Made by a program: the position numbers and the translations under genes. Source: Bacillota bacterium (GTDB taxonomy: Bacteria; Bacillota; Clostridia; Acetivibrionales; DTU013). From it: a stretch of 64,000 nucleotides of DNA. The notes under the pieces are model-generated. The model made no database searches, was not told the DNA's origin, and saw nothing but the letters and a program-made list of their open reading frames with translations. Numbering within the stretch: the stretch's first letter is position 1; each line of letters opens with the position of its first letter. Positions 51,137-60,358 of the stretch are shown here, piece by piece. The stretch covers positions 1-64,000 of the forward strand of contig JAEYOP010000032.1 of the NCBI GenBank assembly GCA_023411575.1. Direction: 5' to 3'.

Positions 51137-52069
51137 ATGGGGATTCTATACGAAGCGACAAGTTTTTCCGGTTGGGCGATCTGGATTTTTGTTCTTTTTG
51201 CCCTAATGGCCTTCAATGAATTGGGACGTACCACAAAATGGGGCGGGCTTGTGCTCTTCCTGGTCGTCCCCGCGGTGCTGACGGTTTTTGTCTGGCCAAC
51301 AACGGCCGCCTCCGGAAATGAATACGGTACCGGCAACTGGTTCAACTGGGTCAAGACCTACTCGGCGCTCGCAGGCTGCCTGGGCTTTATGGCCATTCGC
51401 CATATTCCCGGTCTTTCCGGCAAGAAATGGGCATTGTGCTTCCCGCCGCTTATCCTTGCACTGAATATTTTCGAAGCAGTTGTGCGGGACTTCCAATGCT
51501 TTACGTATGGCGCATGGAACGGCGAGAAGATAGACCACCTCTGGGTGATGTCGGGGCCGTGGAACATTATGAACGGGATAGCCGGACTGCTGAACATCAT
51601 TACCATTTGCGGGTGGCTGGGCATCTATGTGTCCAGGGACAAGTCAAAGGATATGATCTGGCCCGACATGATCTGGCCGTGGATCATCGCTTATGATTTG
51701 TGGAATTTCGCCTATACCTACAACTGTATTTCCGATCATTCCTTTTACTGCGGCCTGGCATTGTTGATTTCCTGCACCATTCCGGCCTTCTTCATCAAAA
51801 AGGGGGCGTGGCTGCAGCATCGCGCGCAGACTCTTGCCCTGTGGATCATGTTTGTCATGACGATCCCTTCGTTTGCGGACCGCATAGCCCCGGTAGCAAC
51901 TACCCATAACCCCGCTGCGTTTTTTATCGTGAGTCTGCTTTCCCTGGCGGCCAATGTCCTCCTGGCTGTTTATCAGTTCAACAAGATCAGGAAAAACAAA
52001 TACAATCTTCTGCGGGATGAAATTTACAAGGATACGAAAGCATATAAAAGGGTTCTTGAAGAGAACTGA
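51137..52069 (+). CDS. Polytopic membrane protein, DUF5692-like
   Basis: The protein has 310 residues and about nine hydrophobic segments, with conserved-looking polar loops (FNELGRTTKWGG, YGTGNWFNWVKTYSAL, WPWIIAYDLWNFAYTYNCISDH in part: AYDLWNFAYTYNC). I recall this as the DUF5692 group, with moderate certainty. The function is unknown. The start at 51137 follows GGAGG by 11 bases; the longer frame is not homologous. It stands alone, with a strong terminator after it. Confidence 0.75.
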   Translation: MGILYEATSFSGWAIWIFVLFALMAFNELGRTTKWGGLVLFLVVPAVLTVFVWPTTAASGNEYGTGNWFNWVKTYSALAGCLGFMAIRHIPGLSGKKWALCFPPLILALNIFEAVVRDFQCFTYGAWNGEKIDHLWVMSGPWNIMNGIAGLLNIITICGWLGIYVSRDKSKDMIWPDMIWPWIIAYDLWNFAYTYNCISDHSFYCGLALLISCTIPAFFIKKGAWLQHRAQTLALWIMFVMTIPSFADRIAPVATTHNPAAFFIVSLLSLAANVLLAVYQFNKIRKNKYNLLRDEIYKDTKAYKRVLEEN

Positions 52070-52074
52070 TACTG

Positions 52075-52124
52075 AAAAAACTCCCTCCGGGCAAAATATC
52101 GATCCGCCCGAAGGGAGTTTTTTA
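52075..52124. terminator. Strong bidirectional terminator
   Basis: AAAACTCCCTCCGGGC and GCCCGAAGGGAGTTTT pair almost perfectly, with A and T runs on both sides. It serves both the DUF5692-like gene and the convergent sugar operon. Confidence 0.9.
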
Positions 52125-52133
52125 TATTCAGTC

Positions 52134-52772
52134 TTACCGGTCCCGGACAAAAACCAGCCGGCCGAATTTCTCCGGCCTATGGAAATCCGGCGCTCCCGTG
52201 GGGGACCAGGCCGAGTATTCCACGCTTTCCCCCTTGTGCCTGTCGATCCGGTACGCATTGAAATACCAGCAATCCCCCGGTTCCGGCGGAATATGCGCGG
52301 AAGTGGCAAATTCGTCGAAGGGAATTGCCATTTCGACGCTATAGGAGCCGCCAGCATCGTCCAGCACTACCGCCGAGCGAATTCTGTTTTCGATGCGGGC
52401 ATACGCCAAGCGCCTGCCCCTGGGGTCATTATGGATACTGTAATGCAGCAGGGCATTCAGCGGATTCACTTCAAGCTCTATATAAGTTGTCCGGTCGCAA
52501 TTGTCATCCAGGAACAGCTCCACCACATCCTCCTCGTAAAGCCTGTCGTTGAAAGCCGTCATGGTGGCAAAAACGGCGTCGTCCTGGCAGCGGAAGGCGG
52601 CATAAAGATAGTGGTCGTCCCATAACAGCCTCACTTCCGTGGCGAGCCCCGGAGCGCCGCCGGTGACGGTATCCGAAAGCAGCATCGCTTCCGCCGCCCG
52701 CCATTGCTCCTTTGACAGGTCGCCGTCTATGGAAAGGCCGTTTTCTATTTTTCTGCAGTAGTATTCCTTCAT
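52134..52772 (-). CDS. CBM9-like carbohydrate-binding protein
   Basis: The protein has 212 residues. It has the family 9 / DOMON-like pattern: IDGDLSKEQWRAAEAM, EVRLLWDDHYLYAAFRCQD, EEDVVELFLDD, TYIELEVNPLNALL and a YSVEMAIPFDEF strand. No signal peptide is visible, so it may act in the cytosol. It is the last gene of the sugar-uptake cluster. The ATG at 52772 was preferred for homology and AGAGGA upstream. Confidence 0.8.
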   Translation of the reverse strand: MKEYYCRKIENGLSIDGDLSKEQWRAAEAMLLSDTVTGGAPGLATEVRLLWDDHYLYAAFRCQDDAVFATMTAFNDRLYEEDVVELFLDDNCDRTTYIELEVNPLNALLHYSIHNDPRGRRLAYARIENRIRSAVVLDDAGGSYSVEMAIPFDEFATSAHIPPEPGDCWYFNAYRIDRHKGESVEYSAWSPTGAPDFHRPEKFGRLVFVRDR

Positions 52773-52912
52773 AAATATGTATCCTCTTTTCAAGAAAAAA
52801 GCGTTGGCAAGATAATATTCTCCCACCAACGCTTGAATTCCTTTATCCATACCGGATATTTTTCAAATGAGCTCCGCCTTTCGCCCGGTTTACCCGGCCG
52901 CGGTGGACCGCC

Positions 52913-54331
52913 CTATTCTTCCGTGAGGAGTTTGTAAACCTCGTCGTTCATCTTTTTCAGCCCGTCCTCCACCGTCAGCTTATCCCGCATGATCACATCC
53001 GTGATCTCACCGATCTTGGTGTTGACGTCCCCGGCTCTGAGCGTCTGCCACAGGGGGCAGGGATTGTTCAGGGCATCCAGGTAAACCTGCTTGGTACTCT
53101 TGGGCCCGAAGCTTGCGGTCAGGAAGCTTTTCTCATTGATGGACGCGATGGGCGACAGGCCGGCTCCGGTCTTCACGACGGATTCATAGCACTCCTCGCT
53201 TGCGATGTATTTTACAAATTCCCAGGCCGCCGGGATGTTCGCCGAGGTGCTGGAAATGCAGATCCCCTTCGACTGTACCGGGTTGAATTGTTTGTCCGAG
53301 CTGCCTTTGGGCATTTGAATCACGTCATAGTTGATTTTGATTTCTTTGCTGGGGTCCGCATAGCCGTAAAGGAGATAGGAAGCCAGAGGATAGATGGCGC
53401 AGTTTCCCTGGGCGAAGATGTCCGTCCATGCGGGAATGGTATCGAAATCGGGAGATACATGGTATTTCCAGATGGCGTCATACCAGTACTGGAAGGTTTT
53501 TTTCGACGCGTCGCCCAGCAGGTTGGAGGTCTTTCCGTCCACTGAAACGAGGCCTTCTCCGTAGGAATTGGCCATGGGGTCCATAATGCCGTCGATCCAG
53601 ACGGAATAATTGGCCAGGCCCCACTGCTGCACATTCTTGGGGTCAAAGCCCGCCTGCTCCGAATTCTTGCCGCTCTTGTCGAGGGTGAGCTTCTTGGCCA
53701 TCGCCAGAATGTCCTCCCAGGTGGAGTTTTCGTTCGGAACGGCTACGCCGGCTTTATCGAACAGGTCGATATTGTAGGCCAGGATGATCGTGTTGATATC
53801 CTGGGGCATCCCGTAAAGCTTGCCGTCATAGGAAGCCAGGTCCAGCGCCGCCTTGTAGTATTTGCCCAGATCCAGGCCGTCCTTTTTCGCCAGCTCGCCG
53901 CAATCCGCAAGGTATCCCCTGGAAGCGTAGCTGCCGAGATAAAGGGTATTGGACATGGCGAATACATCCGGCGCGCTGCCTGCGGCGCATTGAGTCTGGA
54001 GCTTCGTCCAGTAGTCTCCCCAGGAGGCAAAGTCCAGGTTTACCTTGATTTCAGGATTCTTGGAGGTGAAGGTGTCGATCTGTTCCTGGATCGCTGCGGC
54101 CTGATCCGCGTTTCCCCAGAAATTGTACTTGATCTCGCCGGCTACGGGAGCCTTCTGCACGGGTTCCGTTTCCGATCCGGCCGGCTGCGCGGCAGACTGT
54201 TCCGTCACCGCTGCGGTTTCGCCGGAAGCTTCCCCGTTTTCGGTCTTTGCGCCGCATGCCGCAAAAATGGATACCATCATTGCCATGCATAAAAGAATAG
54301 CAGCCAGTCTGAGTCCTTTACTTTTTTTCAT
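52913..54331 (-). CDS. Sugar ABC transporter substrate-binding lipoprotein (CUT1)
   Basis: The protein has 472 residues. The signal peptide ends in the lipobox IFAAC (cysteine near 26), then a Glu/Thr-rich linker. The binding domain resembles the MalE/family 1 type: KYNFWGNADQAAAIQEQIDT, SAPDVFAMSNTLYLGSYAS, YGMPQDINTIILAYNIDLFD, WEDILAMAKKL. It delivers an oligosaccharide to the permeases encoded upstream. Confidence 0.92.
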   Translation of the reverse strand: MKKSKGLRLAAILLCMAMMVSIFAACGAKTENGEASGETAAVTEQSAAQPAGSETEPVQKAPVAGEIKYNFWGNADQAAAIQEQIDTFTSKNPEIKVNLDFASWGDYWTKLQTQCAAGSAPDVFAMSNTLYLGSYASRGYLADCGELAKKDGLDLGKYYKAALDLASYDGKLYGMPQDINTIILAYNIDLFDKAGVAVPNENSTWEDILAMAKKLTLDKSGKNSEQAGFDPKNVQQWGLANYSVWIDGIMDPMANSYGEGLVSVDGKTSNLLGDASKKTFQYWYDAIWKYHVSPDFDTIPAWTDIFAQGNCAIYPLASYLLYGYADPSKEIKINYDVIQMPKGSSDKQFNPVQSKGICISSTSANIPAAWEFVKYIASEECYESVVKTGAGLSPIASINEKSFLTASFGPKSTKQVYLDALNNPCPLWQTLRAGDVNTKIGEITDVIMRDKLTVEDGLKKMNDEVYKLLTEE

Positions 54332-54528
54332 CGTAATTCCCCCTCATTTATACATTTATAATTGTTTGCATTGATCTTTTTTATGAACCGGTTTTCCGAC
54401 AGGCGCTAGCATTCCTGTTTTTCCTGTGTACAGATCCGATGTTTCATACGAACCCTTCCGTTACGGATTCCCCGCAGCACCTCCTTTTTGTGTATCTCAA
54501 GCATTTTGCAAAACACTTTGATTTATTT

Positions 54529-55392
54529 CTAGCCCTTCACGGCGCCGATGGTAAGTCCGCCGATAAAGAACTTCTGGGCCGAGAAGAAAATGACAAGGCT
54601 CGGGATCGTGACAACCGTCGTGATGCAGGCGATCAGATGCGTATCCGTCAGATTCTGGCGCATTTGGCTCTGCATGATGCTCAGTCCGACGGAAATCGTA
54701 TATTTCCGGATATCGCCCAGGAAAATCAGCGGAGTAAAGAAATCTCCCCAGGCATTGACGAAGCAGATGACGCCCACCGCGATCAAGGAAGGCTTTGTCA
54801 GCGGGAGGATGATTCTAAAGAAGATTCCAATGGGGGAGGCCCCGTCGATGGTTGCCGCCTCGTCCAGATCGTACGGAATCGCCATGATAAACTGCCGGAG
54901 CAGGAAGATGTATACCGCGAACCCGAAAAACGGCGGGACGATAATCGGCAGAAAGGTGTTGTACCAGTGAATCGACCGAAAGATGATGAACAGGGGCACC
55001 AGCGTGCTGTGGACCGGAATGAGCATGGTGGAGATGATGAGCATGAACCAGAGGTTTTTGCCCCTTCCTTCGAACCGCGCGAAGCCATATGCGATAAGCG
55101 CGCCGGAAGCCACGTTCCCGAGCACCACCATCGAAGTGGTAAAGACCGTATTTTTCAGCCAGGTGAGCACCGGCCATATCGTCGCGTTTTTTACGAAAGC
55201 GTCGTAATAATTGTGCCACTGCGGAACCCTCGGCAGGAATTTGGGAGGATACTCCGTCGTCTCCAGAAAGGTTTTCAGCGATGTGCTGATGATCTGCCAG
55301 TACGGCAGGATAAACAGCATGGAAATGATAATCAGCGCGGCGTAGATCAGGCCCTTTTTTACCGCCCTGCCGGTCGGAGCTGTTCCCTGCAT
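54529..55392 (-). CDS. Sugar ABC transporter permease (MalG type)
   Basis: The protein has 287 residues and six membrane segments. The EAA loop (YDLDEAATIDGASPIGIFFRI in part: DLDEAATIDGASP) contacts the ATPase. C-terminal FFIGGLTIGAVKG is characteristic of CUT1 second permeases. It starts one base after the first permease gene ends. A 197-bp spacer follows before the binding protein gene. Confidence 0.93.
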   Translation of the reverse strand: MQGTAPTGRAVKKGLIYAALIIISMLFILPYWQIISTSLKTFLETTEYPPKFLPRVPQWHNYYDAFVKNATIWPVLTWLKNTVFTTSMVVLGNVASGALIAYGFARFEGRGKNLWFMLIISTMLIPVHSTLVPLFIIFRSIHWYNTFLPIIVPPFFGFAVYIFLLRQFIMAIPYDLDEAATIDGASPIGIFFRIILPLTKPSLIAVGVICFVNAWGDFFTPLIFLGDIRKYTISVGLSIMQSQMRQNLTDTHLIACITTVVTIPSLVIFFSAQKFFIGGLTIGAVKG

Positions 55393-55393
55393 G

Positions 55394-56281
55394 CTATTTG
55401 CCTCCTTCGTAGTGCACCCATGAGTTGGATGATTTCATCACGAGATACGTTAAAAACAGTGAGACCAGGAACAGAATCACGGCTTCCGCCGAGGCATACC
55501 CGAATTTACCGTATTGGAATCCGTCCCGGTAAAGCTTGTATACATAGAAATAAGTGGCTTCATCCGGTCCGCCGTTTGTAATGACATAGGCCGGCGTAAA
55601 AATCTGGATCTGGGCAATCGCCTGGAGAATCAGATTGTACAGGATGGTTGGCGTCAGCATGGGGAGTGTGATGGACCGGAACTGCTGGAGGGAATTGGCG
55701 CCATCTACGAAGGCCGCTTCATAATAGGTCTCCGGGATGCCCTGGAGCCCCATCAGGAAGATGACCATGGTCTGCCCCACGCCCCAGGTCCCGATGAGGA
55801 TGAAGGAAAACTTGACAATGCCCGGATCGCTGAGCCAATCGACGCCCCCTATTCCGAGAATGCCCAGGACCCTGTTCAGCAGACCGTATTTCAGGTTGAA
55901 GATATAATACATGGAGATGGCGGTCGCCACTCCGGGCAATATAGTGGGAATATAGAAGATGGTCCGGAAGATCCCCACCGTTTTGATCTTCGTATTCAGC
56001 AGCATGGCCAGGACAAGCGCCGCCGCCATATTGAACGGAACGCCGAGCACGACCATGTACAGGGTGTTGTACAGGGATTTCCAGTACTGGGAATCGGCAA
56101 ATAGCTTCTGAAAATTCTGAAGCCCCACGAAGGTGTTGACCAGTCCGTTGGTCTTGTGCAGGCTCAGTACAAAGGTGTAGACAATGGGAATCAGCCAGAA
56201 GAAGATAAAACCCAGTATGCCGGGGAGAATAAAGAGATACAGGTAAATCTCCCTTGTTTTTTTTCGGTCCAGCTTGAGCAT
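55394..56281 (-). CDS. Sugar ABC transporter permease (MalF/UgpA type)
   Basis: The protein has 295 residues and six membrane segments: LFILPGILGFIFFWLIPIVY, FNMAAALVLAMLLNTKIK, and the EAA-type loop YYEAAFVDGANSLQQFRSIT. It pairs with the MalG-type permease. The ATG at 56281 follows GGGGGT. No ATPase gene is in the cluster. Confidence 0.93.
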   Translation of the reverse strand: MLKLDRKKTREIYLYLFILPGILGFIFFWLIPIVYTFVLSLHKTNGLVNTFVGLQNFQKLFADSQYWKSLYNTLYMVVLGVPFNMAAALVLAMLLNTKIKTVGIFRTIFYIPTILPGVATAISMYYIFNLKYGLLNRVLGILGIGGVDWLSDPGIVKFSFILIGTWGVGQTMVIFLMGLQGIPETYYEAAFVDGANSLQQFRSITLPMLTPTILYNLILQAIAQIQIFTPAYVITNGGPDEATYFYVYKLYRDGFQYGKFGYASAEAVILFLVSLFLTYLVMKSSNSWVHYEGGK

Positions 56282-56320
56282 GATATACCCCCTTTTCGTG
56301 CACACTGCCCGCAAACCGGC

Positions 56321-57421
56321 TTACCGGAATTCGTCAATCGATACGGTCCGGTTTTCCTTGATCGACTTTTCCGCCGCCAGGGCGATCAGGAAGGAATCCC
56401 TTGTCTTTTCCAGGCTTGCGTCGGGCTGTTTCCCGGAAAGGACGCAGTCGATGAATTCCAGCCGTTCGGTCTGGCATCCGATATGCCCGAACCCGTTGTT
56501 GTCGGAAACAATATCCGGTTTATATTCTACCCTGTCATTGTATTCTCCACCATAGATTCCGAAGGATTCGTCCCGCCTGGCGATCAGCTGCCTGCCGTTA
56601 TCCCCGATAAAGCCTATTTCAAGGCCGTCCCCCGAATTGTTCATGGGCCTGAGATACATGCACAAGCCAAGCTGGGCTTTTGCGCCGTTCTCATATTCGA
56701 CGGTCACGAAGGCGTGATCCACAATGGAGACCTTGCGGATGATTTTGGGTTCCTTGATGGAATAGCTGCAGTCGATCAGATTGTCCTGTCCGTCCTTGTA
56801 AACGTGCTGGCCGCCCATTGCAAATACCCGGACCGGCCTTGACCCGATCATCCAGTTGAAAATATCGAAATGGTGGCAGTCCTTTTCCACCAACGCGCCT
56901 CCCGACTTGGTTTCATCGTAAAACCAGTCCTCCTGCGGAAAACACTGGCGGAATTCCTTGCACCAGCCCATCATGACATTGCCCAGTTCCTTCTGCTCCG
57001 TCAGCTTTTGGGCCATCAGCCTGTAAAGGTTGGAATATCGGTAGACAAGTCCTACCTGGATAATGACCCCGCTTTCCTTTTGGGCCCGCTCGATCCGCTT
57101 GTAGCTCTCATAATCGATTGCAACCGGCTTCTCCAGCAGGATATGTTTCTTATGCCCCAGGCAGTCCATCACGATTTTCTCATGCAAATACCCGGGCACG
57201 GCCACCACTACCGCGTCGAGCTTTACCTTTTCCAGCATTTCGAGATGGTCGAGATAGGTGGAAGGCTTGTTGTTTTTAACACAGGCCAGCGCCCGGTCGA
57301 TGGCGGTCCGATCCTGATCGCATATCGCGGCAACCGTCACTTCCCCTAAATCGTCAAATCCCTTGAGATGCCCAACTCCCATGTCTCCCAGGCCAATAAT
57401 GGCAATCCTTGCCTTTTCCAT
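56321..57421 (-). CDS. Gfo/Idh/MocA family oxidoreductase
   Basis: The protein has 366 residues. The Rossmann motif is IAIIGLGDMGVGHLKGF; the EKPVAIDYESYKRI segment holds the conserved lysine; KDCHHFDIFNWMIGSRP holds the catalytic histidine region. It probably oxidises or reduces a sugar or inositol-type substrate taken up by the transporter. It is the first gene of the operon; GGGGAT precedes the ATG. Confidence 0.9.
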   Translation of the reverse strand: MEKARIAIIGLGDMGVGHLKGFDDLGEVTVAAICDQDRTAIDRALACVKNNKPSTYLDHLEMLEKVKLDAVVVAVPGYLHEKIVMDCLGHKKHILLEKPVAIDYESYKRIERAQKESGVIIQVGLVYRYSNLYRLMAQKLTEQKELGNVMMGWCKEFRQCFPQEDWFYDETKSGGALVEKDCHHFDIFNWMIGSRPVRVFAMGGQHVYKDGQDNLIDCSYSIKEPKIIRKVSIVDHAFVTVEYENGAKAQLGLCMYLRPMNNSGDGLEIGFIGDNGRQLIARRDESFGIYGGEYNDRVEYKPDIVSDNNGFGHIGCQTERLEFIDCVLSGKQPDASLEKTRDSFLIALAAEKSIKENRTVSIDEFR

Positions 57422-57612
57422 CCCGATCCCCACTTTTTATTTGGATTTTATGTAACGTGTAAATGTTTCGTAAAATGTTTTCATGATTTGTATCCGGATT
57501 CGAAGCCCAAATATCAATATTCTCTGATTTTATCTTCCGTCATACGCCGGACATCTATCCGCTTTGTACGGCAATATTTTTTGGGGCCGTAATGTAACAA
57601 AAGCATTGTTTA

Positions 57613-57625
57613 GTTAACCGTTTAC
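57613..57625. promoter_or_regulatory. LacI-family operator (candidate, operon side)
   Basis: GTTAAC-C-GTTTAC is a palindrome with one mismatch and matches the site at 57794-57806. It lies about 190 bp upstream of the oxidoreductase gene, overlapping a weak GGTTAA..TACATT promoter on the minus strand (17-base spacing). CcpA cre sites share the same core, so either regulator could use it. Apart from these sites and the lacI promoter, the 473-bp spacer 57422-57894 holds no gene. Confidence 0.6.
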
Positions 57626-57793
57626 ATTTTTGATTTTACCACTTCGCTTTTGGTTTGTAAATAGGTATTTGAAAAATTCGTTTGATTTTTTATGAAACAC
57701 AGCAAAAGCCACCGGATAGGCCCGTTTCTCCCAGAATACGGCGGACACGGCGGTTTGCGGAATGCAGCGGAAGGCTTTCGAGGAGAATTTAAC

Positions 57794-57806
57794 GTAAACG
57801 GTTTAC
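57794..57806. promoter_or_regulatory. LacI-family operator (candidate, regulator side)
   Basis: GTAAAC-G-GTTTAC is a perfect 13-bp palindrome. It overlaps the -35 hexamer of the lacI promoter, so binding would repress the regulator gene. Confidence 0.7.
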
Positions 57807-57830
57807 CAAACACGTTCTATATGATATACT
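57802..57830 (+). promoter_or_regulatory. Promoter of the LacI regulator gene
   Basis: TTTACC (57802-57807) and TATACT (57825-57830) are 17 bases apart; the -35 lies inside the palindromic operator. Confidence 0.6.
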
Positions 57831-57894
57831 GTAAAAGATCGATCCGTCATCGACAAATAACCGCCACAGACGAATATCTGCCGCAGGAGGACAT

Positions 57895-58923
57895 ATGGCT
57901 ACGATCAGGGATGTTGCCAAAGCTGCCGAAGTATCCATCGCCACCGTATCCCGGATATTGAACGGCGATAAAACCTATAAATCCACCAGGGAGACACAGG
58001 AGAGGGTCTGGAAAGCCGTAAGCGATCTGAACTATGTGCCGAACCAGGCCGCTAAGCACCTTTCCCGGCACGGCGACATGAAATTCAAGCCGGAGGAGAA
58101 TAGAATCAAGGTGGGCTGCGTTCTGTGCGTGACCCGGGAAAAGTATACGGACCCCTATTTCATGTCCATTCTTTCCGGCGCGGAATCGAAGCTTGTGGAA
58201 TCGGGCTACAATTTTTCCGTCATCCGGACCTCCTATGAATTGCAGGATACCGCCATTTTATACAATACCCTGAACGAAGCCCTGACCGGACTGATCGTGA
58301 TGGAGACCCTCGACGAGGAAATCTACCGGATCGTAAAGGAAAAGATCCCTTATATCGTAGGAATAGATACGCTTCACAGTGATATCGACAACGTATGCTA
58401 CGACCGGTTTGAGGCAGCGGAAAAGGCCGTGGGCCACCTTATAGAAAAGGGCCACAAAAGAATCGCCTACCTGGGCGGCACGGACGTCTCCGGCTGCATC
58501 CGCAGGGAAAAGCGCTACAAGGGCTATCTGAGCGCCTTGAAGGATATCGGAGTCGATGAGGATCTGAGCATTGTAAAGAATTGCGAATGGGATTCCAAGC
58601 TGTGCTACGCCCAGACCATCGAGCTGCTGAGCAACCCGGACCGGCCGACGGCCATCTTCGCGGCCAGCGACCTGATGGCCATGATCGCCATGAACGCCAT
58701 CTTCGAAAGGAACCTGAAGGTGCCGGACGATATCGCCGTAATCGGCCTGAGCAACATTGAGATGTCGGAATACGCAAATCCCGCCCTGAGCACCATCGAC
58801 GTCCCCAAGACCCAGATGGGCGAGATTGCCGCGGAAATACTGGCCGGGCGGATGAAGGGCGACCATTCCCTTCCCAAAAAGATCATCCTTCCCACCAGCC
58901 TGATCGAGCGGAACTCTGTATAG
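57895..58923 (+). CDS. LacI-family transcriptional regulator
   Basis: The protein has 342 residues. The N-terminal helix-turn-helix is MATIRDVAKAAEVSIATVSR with the hinge-helix region NYVPNQAAKHL; the ligand-binding domain includes LTGLIVMETLDEE, AYLGGTDVSGC, PTAIFAASDLMAMIAM and ALSTIDVPKTQMGEIAAEIL. It is divergent from the sugar operon and likely controls it and itself. The ribosome binding site is GGAGG. Confidence 0.94.
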   Translation: MATIRDVAKAAEVSIATVSRILNGDKTYKSTRETQERVWKAVSDLNYVPNQAAKHLSRHGDMKFKPEENRIKVGCVLCVTREKYTDPYFMSILSGAESKLVESGYNFSVIRTSYELQDTAILYNTLNEALTGLIVMETLDEEIYRIVKEKIPYIVGIDTLHSDIDNVCYDRFEAAEKAVGHLIEKGHKRIAYLGGTDVSGCIRREKRYKGYLSALKDIGVDEDLSIVKNCEWDSKLCYAQTIELLSNPDRPTAIFAASDLMAMIAMNAIFERNLKVPDDIAVIGLSNIEMSEYANPALSTIDVPKTQMGEIAAEILAGRMKGDHSLPKKIILPTSLIERNSV

Positions 58924-59033
58924 GGTCAAGGAGTATAGCGTCAAGAACCTGCGGCTGTTGGTAAGGTAGTATAAATCATATGCACTCACCATCTGTATAT
59001 GACTTGTGGCCAAAACGTTCATCTATTTGTCCT

Positions 59034-59164
59034 GCAAGTTACCGGCAAGTTAAATTTTCATTTTGTCAAACTCGCAAACCCCTTAATAAATCAGCGTGTC
59101 TTAACTTTTTCCTCATCATCCAAATCATAATTTATAAATCTCAGCAAGTTACCGGCAAGTTAAA
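59034..59164. repeat. 21-bp exact direct repeat, 110 bp apart
   Basis: Copies at 59034-59054 and 59144-59164 begin GCAAGTTACCGG and end CAAGTTAAA; each contains two internal AAGTTA-type half units. They lie just downstream of the KilA-N cassette. The AT-rich 89 bp between them has no gene. They could be binding sites or footprints of an insertion. Confidence 0.75.
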
Positions 59165-59170
59165 CTGCGT

Positions 59171-59443
59171 TTAAACTCGACGGGCTTGCCATAAATCACA
59201 CTTCATATCTCCAAAAACAAAATCAGTCACATATCTGGAATCTGCATTAACACAAACCCTATCTTTTTCATGAATAGCTACGCCATCTCCATTGGCTGAC
59301 CATTTGCAGGTTCCACAACTCTTTCTTGATTCGCTGTCGGCAATGATATCCAAGGCGCATTTGCCTGTATTAATATCGATAAATTTAACACCGCATTCTT
59401 TTTCAAAAAATTCCATAAAATTCTTTGCGTTTATTTCGGTCAT
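59171..59443 (-). CDS. Small cysteine-rich protein of phage-like type
   Basis: The 90-residue protein starts MTEINAKNFMEFFEKECGV and has six cysteines; the C-terminal half (SCGTCKWSANGDG, CVNADSRYV, MKCDLWQARRV) resembles small zinc-binding proteins frequently encoded by Firmicute phages, where CGTCKW and a final CDLW are typical. The function is unknown. It overlaps the KilA-N gene by four bases and is translated with it. Confidence 0.7.
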   Translation of the reverse strand: MTEINAKNFMEFFEKECGVKFIDINTGKCALDIIADSESRKSCGTCKWSANGDGVAIHEKDRVCVNADSRYVTDFVFGDMKCDLWQARRV

Positions 59444-60342
59444 ATTTTGCCGCCTCCAGCTTCAGAAGAATCGTCCAATAGCATCTCAGGTTGGTTCGTA
59501 CTCAGCTTTTCATTAAGCCGCTCAACCGCCGCACTGTTTATAAGCGAATTCATTTGTTCCACGACCATATTACGGAGGTACTGGAGTCTCTCACGTTGCG
59601 GCATACCCTGCTTTATCAATTCGGCGTTCATGCTCTCCATATTCACAAGCACGATAAGCTGGTATATATTAGCGCCATCTCTAATGTTACCCTGTATATC
59701 GGGGTTTTCATCGCGCCACTGCTTTGCGGTTTTTCCGAACAATGCGACATTAAGCATATCGGCTTCACTTGCGTATGTGAAGTTAATTTGCGCCGGAGTA
59801 AGATTTTCAGGAATCAGGTGAGCTTTGATTGCATCGGTATGAATCCTGTAGTTTGCTTTTGATAATTCGCGCTTGGCATCCCATTCCAGATGCAGACGGC
59901 GTCCTTCATCATTTTTTAGGCGTTGATAATCCTTGACAATATACAGTTCAAGTTCGACAGATAGCCATGCGGCAAATTTAATGGCAATATCACTATGGGC
60001 AAATGTTCCGCCGTATCTCCCGGACTTGGAAACAATCCCGACGGCGTTTGTCCGAGATATCCATTTTTGCGGTGAAAGTGTAAACGCATTATATCCAGAC
60101 TCATTCAGAAATCTATTAAATTCATCCGATATGAAATCGGGATTATGGAGTTCCTCCCACAAACCCAAATATTCAATCGTGTTATGTAAACGCATCCAGT
60201 GGTTGATTACACTTGCGGGTGCTTCTGGGTTTTGAAAACGCGCAATATCCGTCAGGCAAAAATAATCCCCTCGGGCAGAAGTCGTCTGCACGGCAATTTC
60301 TATGCCTTTTGCCTCGATTGTTGCTTTCGTAATCTTTGCCAT
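59440..60342 (-). CDS. KilA-N domain DNA-binding protein
   Basis: The protein has 300 residues. The KilA-N domain occupies the first 150 residues: DYFCLTDIARFQNPEAPAS, VINHWMRLHNTIEYLGLWEE, and FTLSPQKWISRTNAVGIVSK..GRYGGTFAHSDIAIKFAAWL. The C-terminal half (ADMLNVALFGKTAKQWRDEN, IYQLIVLVNMESMNAELI) is helical and shared by standalone bacterial KilA-N proteins of unknown role. The domain is common in phage anti-repressors. The ATG at 60342 follows GGGGGA. Confidence 0.88.
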   Translation of the reverse strand: MAKITKATIEAKGIEIAVQTTSARGDYFCLTDIARFQNPEAPASVINHWMRLHNTIEYLGLWEELHNPDFISDEFNRFLNESGYNAFTLSPQKWISRTNAVGIVSKSGRYGGTFAHSDIAIKFAAWLSVELELYIVKDYQRLKNDEGRRLHLEWDAKRELSKANYRIHTDAIKAHLIPENLTPAQINFTYASEADMLNVALFGKTAKQWRDENPDIQGNIRDGANIYQLIVLVNMESMNAELIKQGMPQRERLQYLRNMVVEQMNSLINSAAVERLNEKLSTNQPEMLLDDSSEAGGGKI

Positions 60343-60358
60343 ATAATCCCCCAAATCT

